Assembly: GCA_027605045.1 (NCBI GenBank)
Contig: JAQFWX010000004.1
Location: forward strand, 744,001-808,000
Direction of reading: 5' to 3'
DNA from: Phallus indusiatus
Taxonomy: Eukaryota; Basidiomycota; Agaricomycetes; Phallales; Phallaceae
Length of the DNA stretch: 64,000 nucleotides
Of this stretch, positions 12,042 through 22,376 are shown in pieces. The notes below the pieces were generated by a model that did not search any database, was not told the DNA's origin, and saw only the letters and a program-made list of their open reading frames with translations. The position numbers and the translations under genes are program-made. The stretch's first letter is position 1, and every line of letters starts with the position of its first letter.

Positions 12042-12141
12042 CGACTTGAGGGTAGGCGAAAAGTACAGTAAGTGTGGATCCTGGACGGCTTACGTAAACC
12101 GTTACACGCCTTCAAACTCGACCACTTGACCTCGACTCCTC
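12042..12141. promoter_or_regulatory. Shared promoter of the Reb1-like gene and YOS1
   Basis: Only 100 bp separate the two divergent start codons (12041 minus, 12142 plus), so the region must contain both core promoters. It includes the inverted-looking string TTACGTAA near 12091. Confidence 0.6.
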
Positions 12142-12550
12142 ATGGGTCTTTCAATCGGAAATATCCTATATATCTCTCTTTTATTCGTTAATGCTATCGC
12201 TGTTTTGAGTGAAGAAAGGTTTTTAGCTCGAAGTAAGAAGCTTTCTTTCTTCTTGGGGCTGTGAATAACTCTTGTCCATCAGTTGGGTGGTCGACGCAAC
12301 AAGCTCAAGTTGGCCAACAAGGATATGCACAACCTTACGATATGTATGGTACTGGGATGGGCGCTCAGTCAGATATTAGTATGAAGGGAAAGTTGATTAA
12401 CCTAATTGGAGCCGTACGGACTTTAATGCGAAGTACGTGTCTTCATTACCACCAGTCTTTCTATCTTACCCCGGCACGCTCATATTTGTTATAGTACCTT
12501 TAATCGGAATAAACCTCATCATAATTGTATACGAGCTTGTATTGGGCTAA
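12142..12550 (+). CDS. YOS1: YOS1 / IER3IP1-family ER-Golgi transport protein
   Basis: A small membrane protein of the Yip1-Yif1 complex, needed for COPII vesicle traffic from ER to Golgi. Three exons can be joined cleanly: 12142-12232, 12283-12432 and 12495-12550, giving 98 residues. Exon 1 encodes the first membrane segment and the family signature NAIAVLSEERFLAR. Exon 2 continues IGW and a short linker, then KLINLIGAVRTLMR. Exon 3 gives IPLIGINLIIIVYELVLG, the typical C-terminal helix. Both introns break inside a codon at phase 1 and have GTAAGA/GTACGT donors. Length and layout match the family. Confidence 0.93.
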
Positions 12551-12688
12551 TAATGCATTCAAAAGTATATTCTCAATGGTAACGCGGTGACATGACGATA
12601 TAGACAATTGCAAGGCGGTTAGGTGGGAAAAGAAGAACAAGAAGAAGAGTGAAATATAAAGAAAGGAAGAGCGAAGCATGATGCAGGA

Positions 12689-13520
12689 TTAAGGGTTAAG
12701 TCGGTTATATTCTTTTCGGATGAATTCCTCGAATTCTTGTGGTGTATGGCCGGTCTAGTCAACTGTCATCAAACGGGCTTGCGAAGGAAATCCAGTGGGT
12801 ACGTACCTCGCATGATTTCCAATCTCCATCATGGATACACCTGACCTTCCCAGTTATTATAATTGAACAGCTTGTGCTACGCAGATGTTAGAAATTTATA
12901 GGTTACTTGCGAAAACGTATACAACGTACGTGATACCCAACTCCTGAGATTGGGTCAAGCTGTCTATCAAGAATTCCTTTCCGGTGTCCCCATTGATGCA
13001 AGTTTGCATTCCCACTTCTTCCTCTTCGTCATCCCAGCGTATTTTCGCAACACCAGCGCACTTCTGAGCCAAATCAACGTTCCCGATCTTCGACCGTCCT
13101 TCGAAATTCAAGCATTGAACAAAAGTCCACCATTGTTGCTGGTCCTGTGACAAATGAATGGCACATAGTTCTTGGATATTCCCAGCACATTCTTCCACTC
13201 CGTGCATGCAAGTCACACCATAGTCAACATCCGAGGTATTTTCCCTTGAGGCTCTTCTTAAACGCCCCCTATCAAAACGAAACGCCGTAAAAGACTTACT
13301 TCGCAATGAACGTCAAATCCAAAGAAATAAGGTCCCATGTTTTTTGGAAAGTCTTATCAAGAGTAGCTTCACAAAGCAGCGCATCAGGACAGCGGCTCAT
13401 GACTCCTAAAGTAACAGGAACACGGGTGACATTTTCGAATCTGAAATATTGCTGAACATTTTCACCGTAGGCTGTCGATGATAAACTGAGGAAGAGTGCC
13501 CATACAACAGAGGCGAGCAT
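12689..13520 (-). CDS. GILT-like (gamma-interferon-inducible lysosomal thiol reductase family) protein
   Basis: Secretory-pathway protein of the thioredoxin-like GILT family, which reduces protein disulfides in acidic compartments. It starts at 13520 with a signal peptide (MLASVVWALFLSLSSTAYG). The active-site region reads VPVTLGVMSRCPDALLCE, with C-P-D-A-x2-C rather than the classical CXXC. Downstream signatures are DYGVTCMHGVEECAGNIQELC and WWTFVQCLNFEGR, then, after splicing, VRCIHDGDWKSCE and GHTPQEFEEFIRKEYNRLNP, stop at 12689. Four exons are needed: donors GTAAGT near 13310, GTACGT near 12930 and GTACGT near 12810. The exon-3 and exon-4 matches make the family assignment firm. Whether the altered active site reduces disulfides is not shown. 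Confidence 0.88.
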
Positions 13521-13784
13521 GGTGATGGTGAGAAGGAGAGTATGAATGACGAGATCTCATGGGCGTTTCACTCCCTTTAGGCATTGGCAGCTGAATTAGC
13601 TTCGAGTGCGTCATCTACTGGCCAAATGATTGGCTCGACTGGCGCTTACATAATTGGGAAATCTCTATTCCCCGCGCTTGTTACACGGGATCAAATATTT
13701 TAGTAATATAATACATACAGGGGAGTTACATATAATGCTAGGTATGTGGAGTTTTTATGAGGAATAACTTCGTTAAGCAACTTT

Positions 13785-14925
13785 TTAGATTTTCTTTGGC
13801 AACAATTTGACGATCCGCGTCTCCTTGATCTTCAATCCCGAAGTACCAAAGTATCGTCCAGACATATAACTCCAGTGGAGACACGCAATGAGCCAGTTTT
13901 CTAATCCTTTGATGTACCGAGCTACCTGTTCATCGACGGATTTTCCCCAAGAGGGAATTTTACGTTTGTGGCTTTGGAAGTTCTCGAGTGCCTCGAAGCA
14001 CATCTCGCCCACTACATCGATGGCTTGCTGAAGGTCCATGTCATTTTGCTTCATGAAGATAATAACCATGTTGTAAGTATCTCCGCAAGCTTGTTCTTTG
14101 TTAAATGAAAAAATATCCTAGTTTATTTTCAGTTATCAGCATATAAGCTTGAGGTAATGAAGAAACCATAAAACGTACATTTGTCCATGTACAGAAGTCG
14201 TTCACGTTTTGTTTTAAAAATTCCATGACGGGGTGTTCCATTGCCTCATCCGGAATGTCGACGCCCAAAGTATACTCAAGGAAATCGATTAAAGGTTTGA
14301 GACCACTGCTATCTCTGCGAACATCAATGTATTCCTCTAATGTGGGAACGACGTTTTCACCGCGATGCTTAGATTGTACGTGACGGGCTTCCAAGAAAAG
14401 GCCTATATTCTCTAGGAACCTTCGTTGAAAGCCAAGAGGTGCATCCCGTACACATCGAAGCCAGAAGCTAAAAAGAAAAAACGGTAAGAATATGAAAGAT
14501 CAAGGTGTAAGTGCGGAAACTTACTCTCTAGGTAATTTGCTAATAGTGGGTTCAACGGAGTCAGGACGTGAACGAATTGGTTGAAACTTCCTGGGGAACC
14601 ATAAAGCGTTCATCATGAGATCAGCTGCTGTTTTGTTTTCTTTCTGACCCAGGTCGTCGGTGAGGTCACCATAATGGAAGATGAGTTGCATTAGATCACA
14701 GCTGGTGCGTAAATGATAATCGTCGGAGTCGTTGTAAACATATGCCGAGAGTTTTCCCGCCATTAACATAGTTAACTTTTTCGAAGCGACATCGCTGAAG
14801 GTGTCAAATCCGTTTCGGTACCAGTCGTCGGACTCTGTAGCGATGTTGTCACCGTTTGGGTGGTATTCAAGGGGAAATGGGCAGCGAGAGATGAAGTCTG
14901 GGATGACGAATGTTGGTAAAGACAT
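13785..14925 (-). CDS. Sesquiterpene synthase (class I terpene cyclase)
   Basis: Predicted to ionise farnesyl diphosphate and cyclise it; the product cannot be read from sequence. Three exons give about 340 residues, a normal length. The Mg2+ motif near residue 87 is DLTDD (D87, D91), a variant of D(D/E/N)xxD. The NSE motif near residue 230 is NDIFSFNKE (N230, S234, E238), seen only after removing the intron at about 14108-14181 (donor GTACGT, acceptor CTAG). The C-terminal pair RY occurs in WSYMSGRYF. No signal peptide is present, so it is cytosolic. No P450, methyltransferase or other tailoring gene lies beside it; neighbours are the GILT-like gene and a 2.4-kb empty stretch. Both metal motifs are intact, so it is probably active. 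Confidence 0.93.
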
Positions 14926-17299
14926 GGTTGTGGTGAATGTAGAGGACGATGTAGTGATCTTTTGAATTGTTTTAACAATATGATTCGGTTAGTTATGTGT
15001 CTTTTTATAGACATCTTCAGACTTTAAAAAATACCATTAAAAAAATCACTATCATGAACGGGACGAAAATCACTAGTCCGGAGGGTCAACGTCAACGCTA
15101 CCATGTGGTTTAGCACGATGATGTCAGGACGATTCTCAAAGATGTGTGTGCTTGACACCGTTCACGTAGAATTGTCAATTGTGGCTCAGTGCGTATTATT
15201 AGTTAAACGGGAAAGTTTTGCTCCCGTATATCCGATGATAGGATCGCCGACGAGGATCCGACGAAATCAATGATATCGCTTTGGTCATTAACGTTAATTA
15301 CACTCTCCAATGAACACGCCAGTGCCATACTTTAACGCTACGATACTCAGAATACACAGCATACATTAAATGTCAGACTAATACCGCGGAAATCAGGGTT
15401 GAATTCGGGGGATCTACAAAGTCTAGGCGTCTCTAACAATAAATCTAAACATTTTGATACCCCTTCTCAGAGTTATGCTACTACGGATCAAACACAGAAT
15501 TTTTGGGACCTTACGCCCTTGTTAACCCTCTTCAGACGCTATTCATGTTGGACTGACTAACTCAGTCATAAACAAAGTTTGGCATGTCCATATACAGCTT
15601 TCGGATCCGACTCGGGTCCTATTATGCCTAACTTATGCGTCTTCGGTTTCTTCGAAATCTTCGACATTACTTAAAAAAGAATCTAGACCGGTACCTGAAA
15701 GTCATTATAGGAAGGCTTTTGCCAGGTCTCATGTGAAGTCTGTGAAGAACGCTGGTATAGTATGCGGTTCGTTCATAATTTGAGATGGAGAACAGTATTT
15801 CCGAATTGCCAACGTTTTCAATGAGTTTAAATGAATGACAATAGAGTGTCAAGAAATAATTAATGGAAAATTCAGCGATGGTAAATATATCGAGCTCAGC
15901 CCGATAAAACACTGTTAGGCTGATTAGCAATGGAAGATCCGGCTTTTTAACAGGGCCGTGTGCACTGCGCGTCGGCGACGGGTAATAGGAATGAATGGCA
16001 ACTTCGAGACTATGTTTAGTGTGGAACTAAGTAATTATGAAAGAAGGGGTGGGTGTTTTACAACAAATCCTGCAATTTCATACGAACTCACATTCACCCG
16101 GGTGTCATCTTCACACCACGGTCTATTTCTAGAGAAAGAAAAGGCACATCTTGAAAAAAAAAAGCCAGATTAGACAGGGAGATTAAAACATCATTATGTT
16201 GTGATGAAGCCCACTAGTATGTTTACAGGGAGTCAACTTCGTCAACTTGTGTTGAAGGTCGGTGTAAGGAAAATTTCATTATCTTTGTATATGTATTCCC
16301 ACGTACAACGTCACGGTTGCTGAAGCATGGACATATCTCAATGGCTTTCACTTCCATGTATTCGATTGTGATTCAGCCGACTCTTAGTACGTCGTTGAGA
16401 GCGCAAGCGAAATCTTTAACCCAACTCGCACTCCAAGCTCCAGCCGTTACTAACAGTTCTCTACAGTTCGGCTATTCTCCTGAGGACATATCTCATCGTT
16501 GCTGGAGTTGTAGTTTGAGTTTATTGGATCTATCATTCTTCTCCGGGTTGACAGAGCAGGCAGTCTTATATTCCAGTACTATGAGAGTTGTGAAACGTCT
16601 CGCCGAGACGGTCTATCGGTGAAGTGACATCCTTTTTCCTCCGAAATAATATCATGTTATAGTTTTTAATAAATCACGGGCAACTCACGAGTTGTCCCAC
16701 CGTATTCGATACAGATGAGTGTATGCTGAACGTTTGAGGTTTACGGATCTGGGTTGAAAATCCGGATCCACTGCCCCCGAGCCGCCAACGTGTTCAAAAA
16801 CTTGGAATCTCCGGACTCCGCCCGGTAGCTTTCATGTGACTGTAGAAAACAACTCTCAATTGAATACATTTGAAATTAGTCATACGAAAAGTAATACCTA
16901 CTAATCTGTTGCTCTACACCTCTTGTTTTCTTGAAGTCTATGTACTACGGCATTCCTTCGCAGCGACCGGGTAATAGTAGTCTCGCCGTGAAAAATCTTG
17001 TGACAATGTCAAGGCTACTCTCTTTTTTTAATTCAATGAATGAATCTATTGAGTACTACAAGGCATTGTTGATTGCCAAGCGGTGCTGCTAATATATTGT
17101 ACTAGTCGGCACTTCATCAAACTCAAATATCAATATTTCAATGGTAGTAAGGATTTACATTCAAGTCAAAGGGTACAGGTAAGAATTGCCATAGACGGCG
17201 CATAAATACAAAAAACCGTCTTATTTAAATATTTAGATTTACGGTGTTGTAGACGTTTGTTTTCAGAATTGACCGAAACTGCCCAATCCAGGCAGTGCT
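14926..17299. other. Gene-poor stretch upstream of the terpene synthase
   Basis: 2.4 kb with no convincing gene. Its first few hundred bases must hold the terpene synthase promoter. A coding-looking but broken piece near 16300-16640 is listed separately. The other open frames (15667-15930, 15958-16173) match nothing I know. Confidence 0.5.
16300..16640 (+). pseudogene. Possible decayed gene fragment with a clean intron
   Basis: A good intron signature runs from GTACGT near 16388 through CTAAC to CTACAG near 16469. Joining the flanks gives one frame ending AILLRTYLIVAGVVV stop, a membrane-like segment, but that frame has no start codon nearby and stops soon after. The alternative frame starting at the ATG near 16338 runs through the intron for about 94 residues without recognisable content. 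It may be the remnant of a membrane-protein gene, or chance. I cannot name a family. Confidence 0.2.
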
Positions 17300-17301
17300 T
17301 C

Positions 17302-17521
17302 CTTTAAAAACCGGGGAGCTCCTACGGCAAATAAATAAATGAAATTAACACATATATTATGAGTGGCTCACGTGAAATATTGATATAGGCGGGGTCGTAG
17401 AATCTGGAGAGGCTGGCTTTGCCACCTTTGCGACAGCATCGGTTTCAACAGGTACCGCCGCGCCCAATGCGGTGAGAGCGAGAGATGCGAAGAACAATAG
17501 AGAGGAGTTTAAGAATTGCAT
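17302..17521 (-). CDS. Possible small secreted peptide
   Basis: The ATG at 17521 opens a clear signal peptide (MQFLNSSLLFFASLALTALG) followed by AAVPVETDAVAKVAKP and a Ser/Pro-rich stretch. Reading straight through gives ISIFHVSHS stop at about 17362. Removing an intron (GTGAGC to CCGTAG, about 50 bases) gives ISIFHELPGF stop instead. A third frame of the downstream exon would give LPGLGSFGQF but needs a different donor. No family is recognised. Small secreted proteins of this kind are common in mushrooms. The signal peptide is strong; the C-terminus is unsure. Confidence 0.45.
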
Positions 17522-18488
17522 TGTAAAGGATGACGAGTGTTGTTTGCGCTACCTTGGAAAAAGATGCGCATGCAGAATGGCACACCTGCTTTTTATCCTA
17601 AGTTTTTGTCTTGTGTCCAATTCGGAAATTTAACAAGACGTCACATCACATCTCGTATCGTATCAATCAGAACAAAAGCGGCGTATCATCGAACCCTATT
17701 GATACAGATTTCCTAATTCATCTATCATCTTCTTAAACAAAGCGACGAACCGGTGAATTATTACTTGGCACTTTCGTGATATTGTGAATTTTCTCGCACT
17801 GGACAACGAAGTAGATATAACGTGTTTGAATATACTGTAGAGACGATTTGATGCAAATATCATCAAAAAAAAATCCGAATCGCACCACGAAATATAAGAA
17901 GGGTGGGCTTCCTCGCAATTCAAGCTCTATTTTGCAAATTGCACGATATTGATCTCCATCTCGACCTAGTGGCGATAATAGTCATCGTATTTAAAACAAT
18001 CCAGGTGTTTAGAAAGCTTTTGATCAATTAGCAAGATTTCGATGATATCGAATGAATGGAGCCCAGAGACTAATAGATTACGAGCGGAAAGTGCCTTGCG
18101 CAGAGAGTGCAGCTGATATCGCAAGAAGTAAAACTAAACAGGTTAGATTTGGGTTCTCGTGGCTTTATTAGAATCAGCTTCAGTGATGCGTCGTACCACG
18201 CCGGCAATTTGAACAAATCTTTTTTCACATACTATAAGCAGACTGGTCAGTGCTGAAGCTCCTCAAGGGTGATAGCTTACAGGTAATAACTTCTTCCGTA
18301 AAATTTTCCCTAAACCTTGTCCTCAAATAACTCCAGGATTTTTAACTTGTCCGAGACTCCGAGTCTTGACCTGACTCAGAACAACACCGACCTTGTCACA
18401 AAGTTCGGCGAGATTGAATTTAAGCGAGGCTTTGCTTAAATAAAAATCACGTGTCTCCTTCCTAATCAAGCCAACGGATGTTTTTCAG
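17522..18488. other. Intergenic
   Basis: Upstream region of the small secreted peptide (-) and of MIX23 (+). No gene recognised; the AT-rich open frame at 17696-17923 has no support. Confidence 0.5.
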
Positions 18489-19461
18489 ATGAATCATGCT
18501 TTAGCGCCCTGCCTCATGCCGTCACGTCCTACTTCACCTTTACTAGGATCACAAGCGGTCCACGTTCCCTCACAATCTGCTTCACAAAAGATCCACATAA
18601 ACCAGTCGACATGTCAAAATATATCCACATTCAAAGGTTAGTCTCACTTATCCAAGCTCATACAGCTCTTTTGTCGAGAGAACAGCCGTACGGTCTTTTT
18701 CTCTTCGTAATCGCGGAACTAGTGGCTCTCCGCCTTTAGAACGATACGCTGGACCAGTCACTAACGCCATGGCTTTCATATAGAAGTTATGAAAGAATAT
18801 CGAAAACTTGATGATTCGGTGACCATGCGTCTTAACCGAAACCTTGCTCACTTTCGAGATCGAGATCGAGAATCAGGAAGCGCAGGCTCAGCAGCGAACA
18901 GTCAAAACGAGGCCTGCGCCTACTTCTGGAATCAGCTTGTCGGTTCGTATGACATTCCGCTATCTTCTATCTTGACTCCGCGAACTTTGTTTTGACGAGA
19001 ATGTTTGCCTTGTAGCGGGCTGGAAAGCTCGAACAGAGATAATACAGTACTGTGTGGATGTCGCAGACAAAAATATTGAAGACAGAAAAGCTGCATTTTC
19101 AAAAGAAGATCTTGAAGCAGGTGATGAGTCTGAAGAAGTGTTACTAAGGCGGAAAAGACATCAACGGGCGGTGTTATATGCGGAAGAGGTCAAGGTACTG
19201 TATTATTGGTCCGCATATTGGATATTACCTTGGCTTATCTTTTTTGTCACGCAGAAAAACCAGCTTCACAATGAATTAACAGTGGAAAGAATAGTAAGAA
19301 CAAGGTCTTTAGAAGGTGTGCCGACCCACGATAACATACATGTTTCATATCCTAACGGCGACTCTTTGTTAGCCTTCCAATCGCGATGCAAGTTCTTTGA
19401 GCCACCTATGACGGCCACGGAAGCCAGGAAGTGGTGGGACGCCGCTTTGTCAGGCCAATAA
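18489..19461 (+). CDS. MIX23: MIX23 / CCDC58 (Cid2) mitochondrial intermembrane-space protein
   Basis: Mitochondrial protein linked to import into and folding in the intermembrane space. Exon 1 (18489-18636) ends TCQNISTFK. Exon 2 from 18784 gives EVMKEYRKLDDSVTMRLN, the family helix with the DD pair, and ACAYFWNQL. Exon 3 gives VAGWKARTEIIQYC and a charged coiled region. Two further introns (near 19198-19257 and 19314-19371) are each divisible by three and contain no stop, so unspliced RNA would still read through. Removing them gives YAEEVKKNQLHNELTVE and SLEAFQSRCKFFEPP, matching the conserved end (RCxxxFxPP) of CCDC58. Conserved Cys positions are kept. Confidence 0.88.
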
Positions 19462-19709
19462 TACACGGTAAAATAATTCGGGTCCTTGTTATTTACGAAT
19501 CTAACAATAGAATAGATATGACTTTCTTATACATGACTTCAGACAACACGGTATAAATACTAGTACTAGGCGCCATTTCCGATCCTAAGGTATACAAGAT
19601 AGTCCACAGAGCGCGCTTTCTACAATATCACTGGTTAATTTGAACAAAAAAGAGAAAAACGAATTGCCCAAGAAAGACGATAGCAAGGAGATCTTAAAGA
19701 AAAAAGTGC

Positions 19710-20555
19710 TCATTGACGACCTGTTGCTGTTTCCAAGACGACCACGCGGTCGTACTTGAGTCGCAGTATATCTTCATCAGCAAGGTTGTCAAGATTTCCA
19801 TCATATTTCTCTAGGGCATTTTCGAGACGCGCTCGCGATGTATCTGAGAGGTATCCCGTATCATCCGCGCCTTCAATCCTAATAAGGCGTTCTTGTACCG
19901 TGTCCGAGGCAGGAATCGATGTATGTGCCATCACGGGTTCCGGTAGCGTTGTATTTTCTTCGACGTCGGGTTCCCATTCATCAGGAAGGGGTGCGGTGGG
20001 CGGGGACGGTGGAACGATAAGACCCTTTGGCCATGTTCCGTCTCGGTGCCATCCCGCTTTAAGAACTTTGGTCTGACAACGGAAGATTGGTCTGAAATAT
20101 CAAAAAGAACGCAAGGGGCTTGCACGAACCACAATATCCAGAGGAAGAGGCCTTTTGAGCCGACCACCTCTGACCAAACCATTCCATACGCTGTTGACTC
20201 CAGCGGCCCATGCTTCATCACTGATTTCAGCCTCTGAAACCAGTCTTTCTAATTTGGCACGCGCTGCACAGTCCCTCGCGTCCGTTTGAGAATGCAGCTC
20301 GGAACCATCCTTGTCCTCCTTGGGCTTGAGCCAAGATCTCCGGCGACGGTGAAAGACTTGAGGACCTGTGTTTGGTGTGGAACCGGACTCTTTACATGTT
20401 TCTAAGTTTGTTTGAGGTGTTGAAGAGGAAAGATTAGAAATAGGCGTAACGAGGGGTAAAGAAGTTGCTGGTAGTGAAGGTGATGTGCTTGAACCGGAGG
20501 AGAGGGCTCCTGCTGACTCGTTCTCAATTTCGAGATGAAGCCCAACCCCCGACAT
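19710..20555 (-). CDS. Unknown Ser/Pro-rich protein
   Basis: Not recognised. Exon 1 (from the ATG at 20555) starts MSGVGLHLEIENESAG and has a low-complexity Ser/Thr/Pro stretch. A basic patch (HRRRRSWLKPK) follows, then a helical part rich in Ala/Glu ending WNGLVRGGRLKRPLPLD. A short intron near 20090-20120 joins it to a conserved-looking segment with FRCQTKVLKAGWHRDGTWPK, then VPPSPPTAPLPDEWEPD, and an acidic/leucine-rich C-terminus ending at 19710. The absence of helices or a signal peptide suggests a soluble intracellular protein. It lies tail to tail with MIX23, about 250 bp apart. Confidence 0.7.
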
Positions 20556-21390
20556 TTCAAATAGAAAGAGAAAGGAAAAACGAAATAAAAAAATGAATGT
20601 CGAAGTTTTGGTCTACAAAGTGAAGTGTTGTCAGAAAAGAGATGGAAAGGTCATTTTTTTCCTAAATGATTATTTTTTCAAGTGGCGCTAATAGGAGCGA
20701 AGGCGGGGTGATTGGTAAGCAGGATTAGTCATAGCCCCTTTTCGGCAGAAGACTCGCGCTTCCGCAATGAATGACTTCAACTTCTGGGAATCGTTGACGT
20801 TGACGTTGACATTGATGGGCTAATATATGACCATGTACGACCCGATTTCAACCGTTTCGGAGGGTTTGGCTCAGGGTTGTGTAAATTATTATTCAACAAA
20901 TTTGGGTGGAGCTGGCGCAGGCCTAGTAATAGGAGCTTGTTGACGTGGGTTTTCGTGTCAGATGCAAGTTCCTTGGCCGAACCAAGAAAACAAAAAAAAA
21001 CAAATGTTGACTCAGATGATTCGACAAATAAGGAATCTCCACGCAAAAGGAAGATTCTAACATTGAGTCAAATATAATATGGTCCCGATTTCATTGAAGT
21101 TCGACTCGGAAGCGCATATGAAAACTCCGTGTAATCTTTCTTCCCTAGTCATCCGCTCATATGATAATGACCATTTTCGTAAGTTTGAATTTGTGAGAAC
21201 ATCCATATCCATAGATATTACAAGGATAACAAAACACAGGATTAGGATTTGACAAGTTTTCTAGCCCCTAAAACAATATAGCCGGAAGGTCCGACTTCAA
21301 ACTTGTTTGCACGTCCTGACGAGCTTTTTGATGAATTTATTTCTTCTCAAGCAAATGACGCTTTTTTTGAGATTGATCTTCTCTTATTTA
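20556..21390. other. Intergenic between the unknown gene and LSM3
   Basis: Promoter of the unknown gene and 3' region of LSM3. A short GTTGAC repeat sits near 20792-20810. The overlapping open frames at 20777-21077 lack proper starts. Confidence 0.5.
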
Positions 21391-21931
21391 TTACCGCGTT
21401 CCGGGAGATACCTTGACTCATCAAGTCAGAAATCCAAACTAAAGCGGAAGAAAGGGTGATATAGCCCATACCAAAATAACACCGTCTCCTCTCACGAAAA
21501 GCATCTCCATAGTACGTTTAGCCATCTGTAATTCCAAACAATCACAAATTTGACACTATACACGAGTCATAACAGAAACTTTCATACCCCTACATTTCCT
21601 GCGGCTGTTGCCTCAGTTGCACCATCGGGAACATCAACGACCATGATAGTTTCCTCCACATCACTCAAAATCAAGTTCATATGGCCATCATATGCCTAAA
21701 AAACCAGAATAATAACAATAACACGTTAAGCCAAATCTCAAAACCCAGATCGTTCGCTCTCGCACTCCGTCCGAGTTGGAGCGACGACTGCGGCTTTTAC
21801 AGAGTTGAACTTACATGAAGAACCCCTGTTAATTCGCGATCACCTCGTAGTTTGACAAAGACACGTTCGCTTAACGAGAGCCGAATAAGATCGAAAGGCT
21901 CTTGGACGCCAGATGAAGAGACGTCCACCAT
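21391..21931 (-). CDS. LSM3: U6 snRNA-associated Sm-like protein LSM3
   Basis: Subunit of the Lsm2-8 ring on U6 snRNA and of the Lsm1-7 ring in mRNA decay. Four exons give about 99 residues, against 102 in human. Exon 1 (start 21931) encodes [29 protein letters not shown]. Exon 2 encodes [16 protein letters not shown], the Sm1 motif core. Exon 3 encodes [12 protein letters not shown], the Sm2 motif. A last tiny exon, GTATCTCCCGGAACGCGGTAA at 21411-21391, completes VSPGTR after an intron with donor GTATGG. All junctions are phase 0. Each exon is too short to show as a long open frame, so the gene is easily missed. Confidence 0.93.
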
Positions 21932-22376
21932 TGAATCCTGCAGGCCTTTAACAAAGAACGTTCTTGCTTAGTCAGTCATCAACAACTTCAATCCTGTAGC
22001 CAGGCTAATTAAAGTAATTTCTCACTCAATCATACGAACAAGAGCAACAGAAGGAAAATTATCAATTCCAAAATATGAAACATACAATTTATTGCAAATG
22101 ATCAACGAAAAGAAAAAATGCATATGCGATCCATTTATGCTTAATTACTATTGAATGGGTGAGATAGATATTAGTTCGACAGCGGAACTACTGGCAGATT
22201 AAGTGGCTGAGACGAGAACCAAATGATGAGGTTGATGAGAATGATGATGTGTTCCGTCACTGCCATGGATATGATGTTGCCTGAAAAAAAAGATGCAACT
22301 TGAAACGCCGAGCGAACGAAAGAGAAGGGCATAGTAATACCGATGGATACGGGCATAAAACGACAAAGGATAATAT
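21932..22376. other. Intergenic between LSM3 and GRR1
   Basis: LSM3 promoter and GRR1 3' region. No gene seen. Confidence 0.5.

Noticed and set aside
11357..12071. Phe/Ser-rich open frames on the plus strand
   Set aside because: Antisense of the Lys-rich N-terminus of the Myb protein.
7149..14925. A terpene biosynthetic cluster of MFS transporter plus terpene synthase
   Set aside because: The Reb1-like, YOS1 and GILT-like genes lie between, and no tailoring enzyme or local regulator is present.
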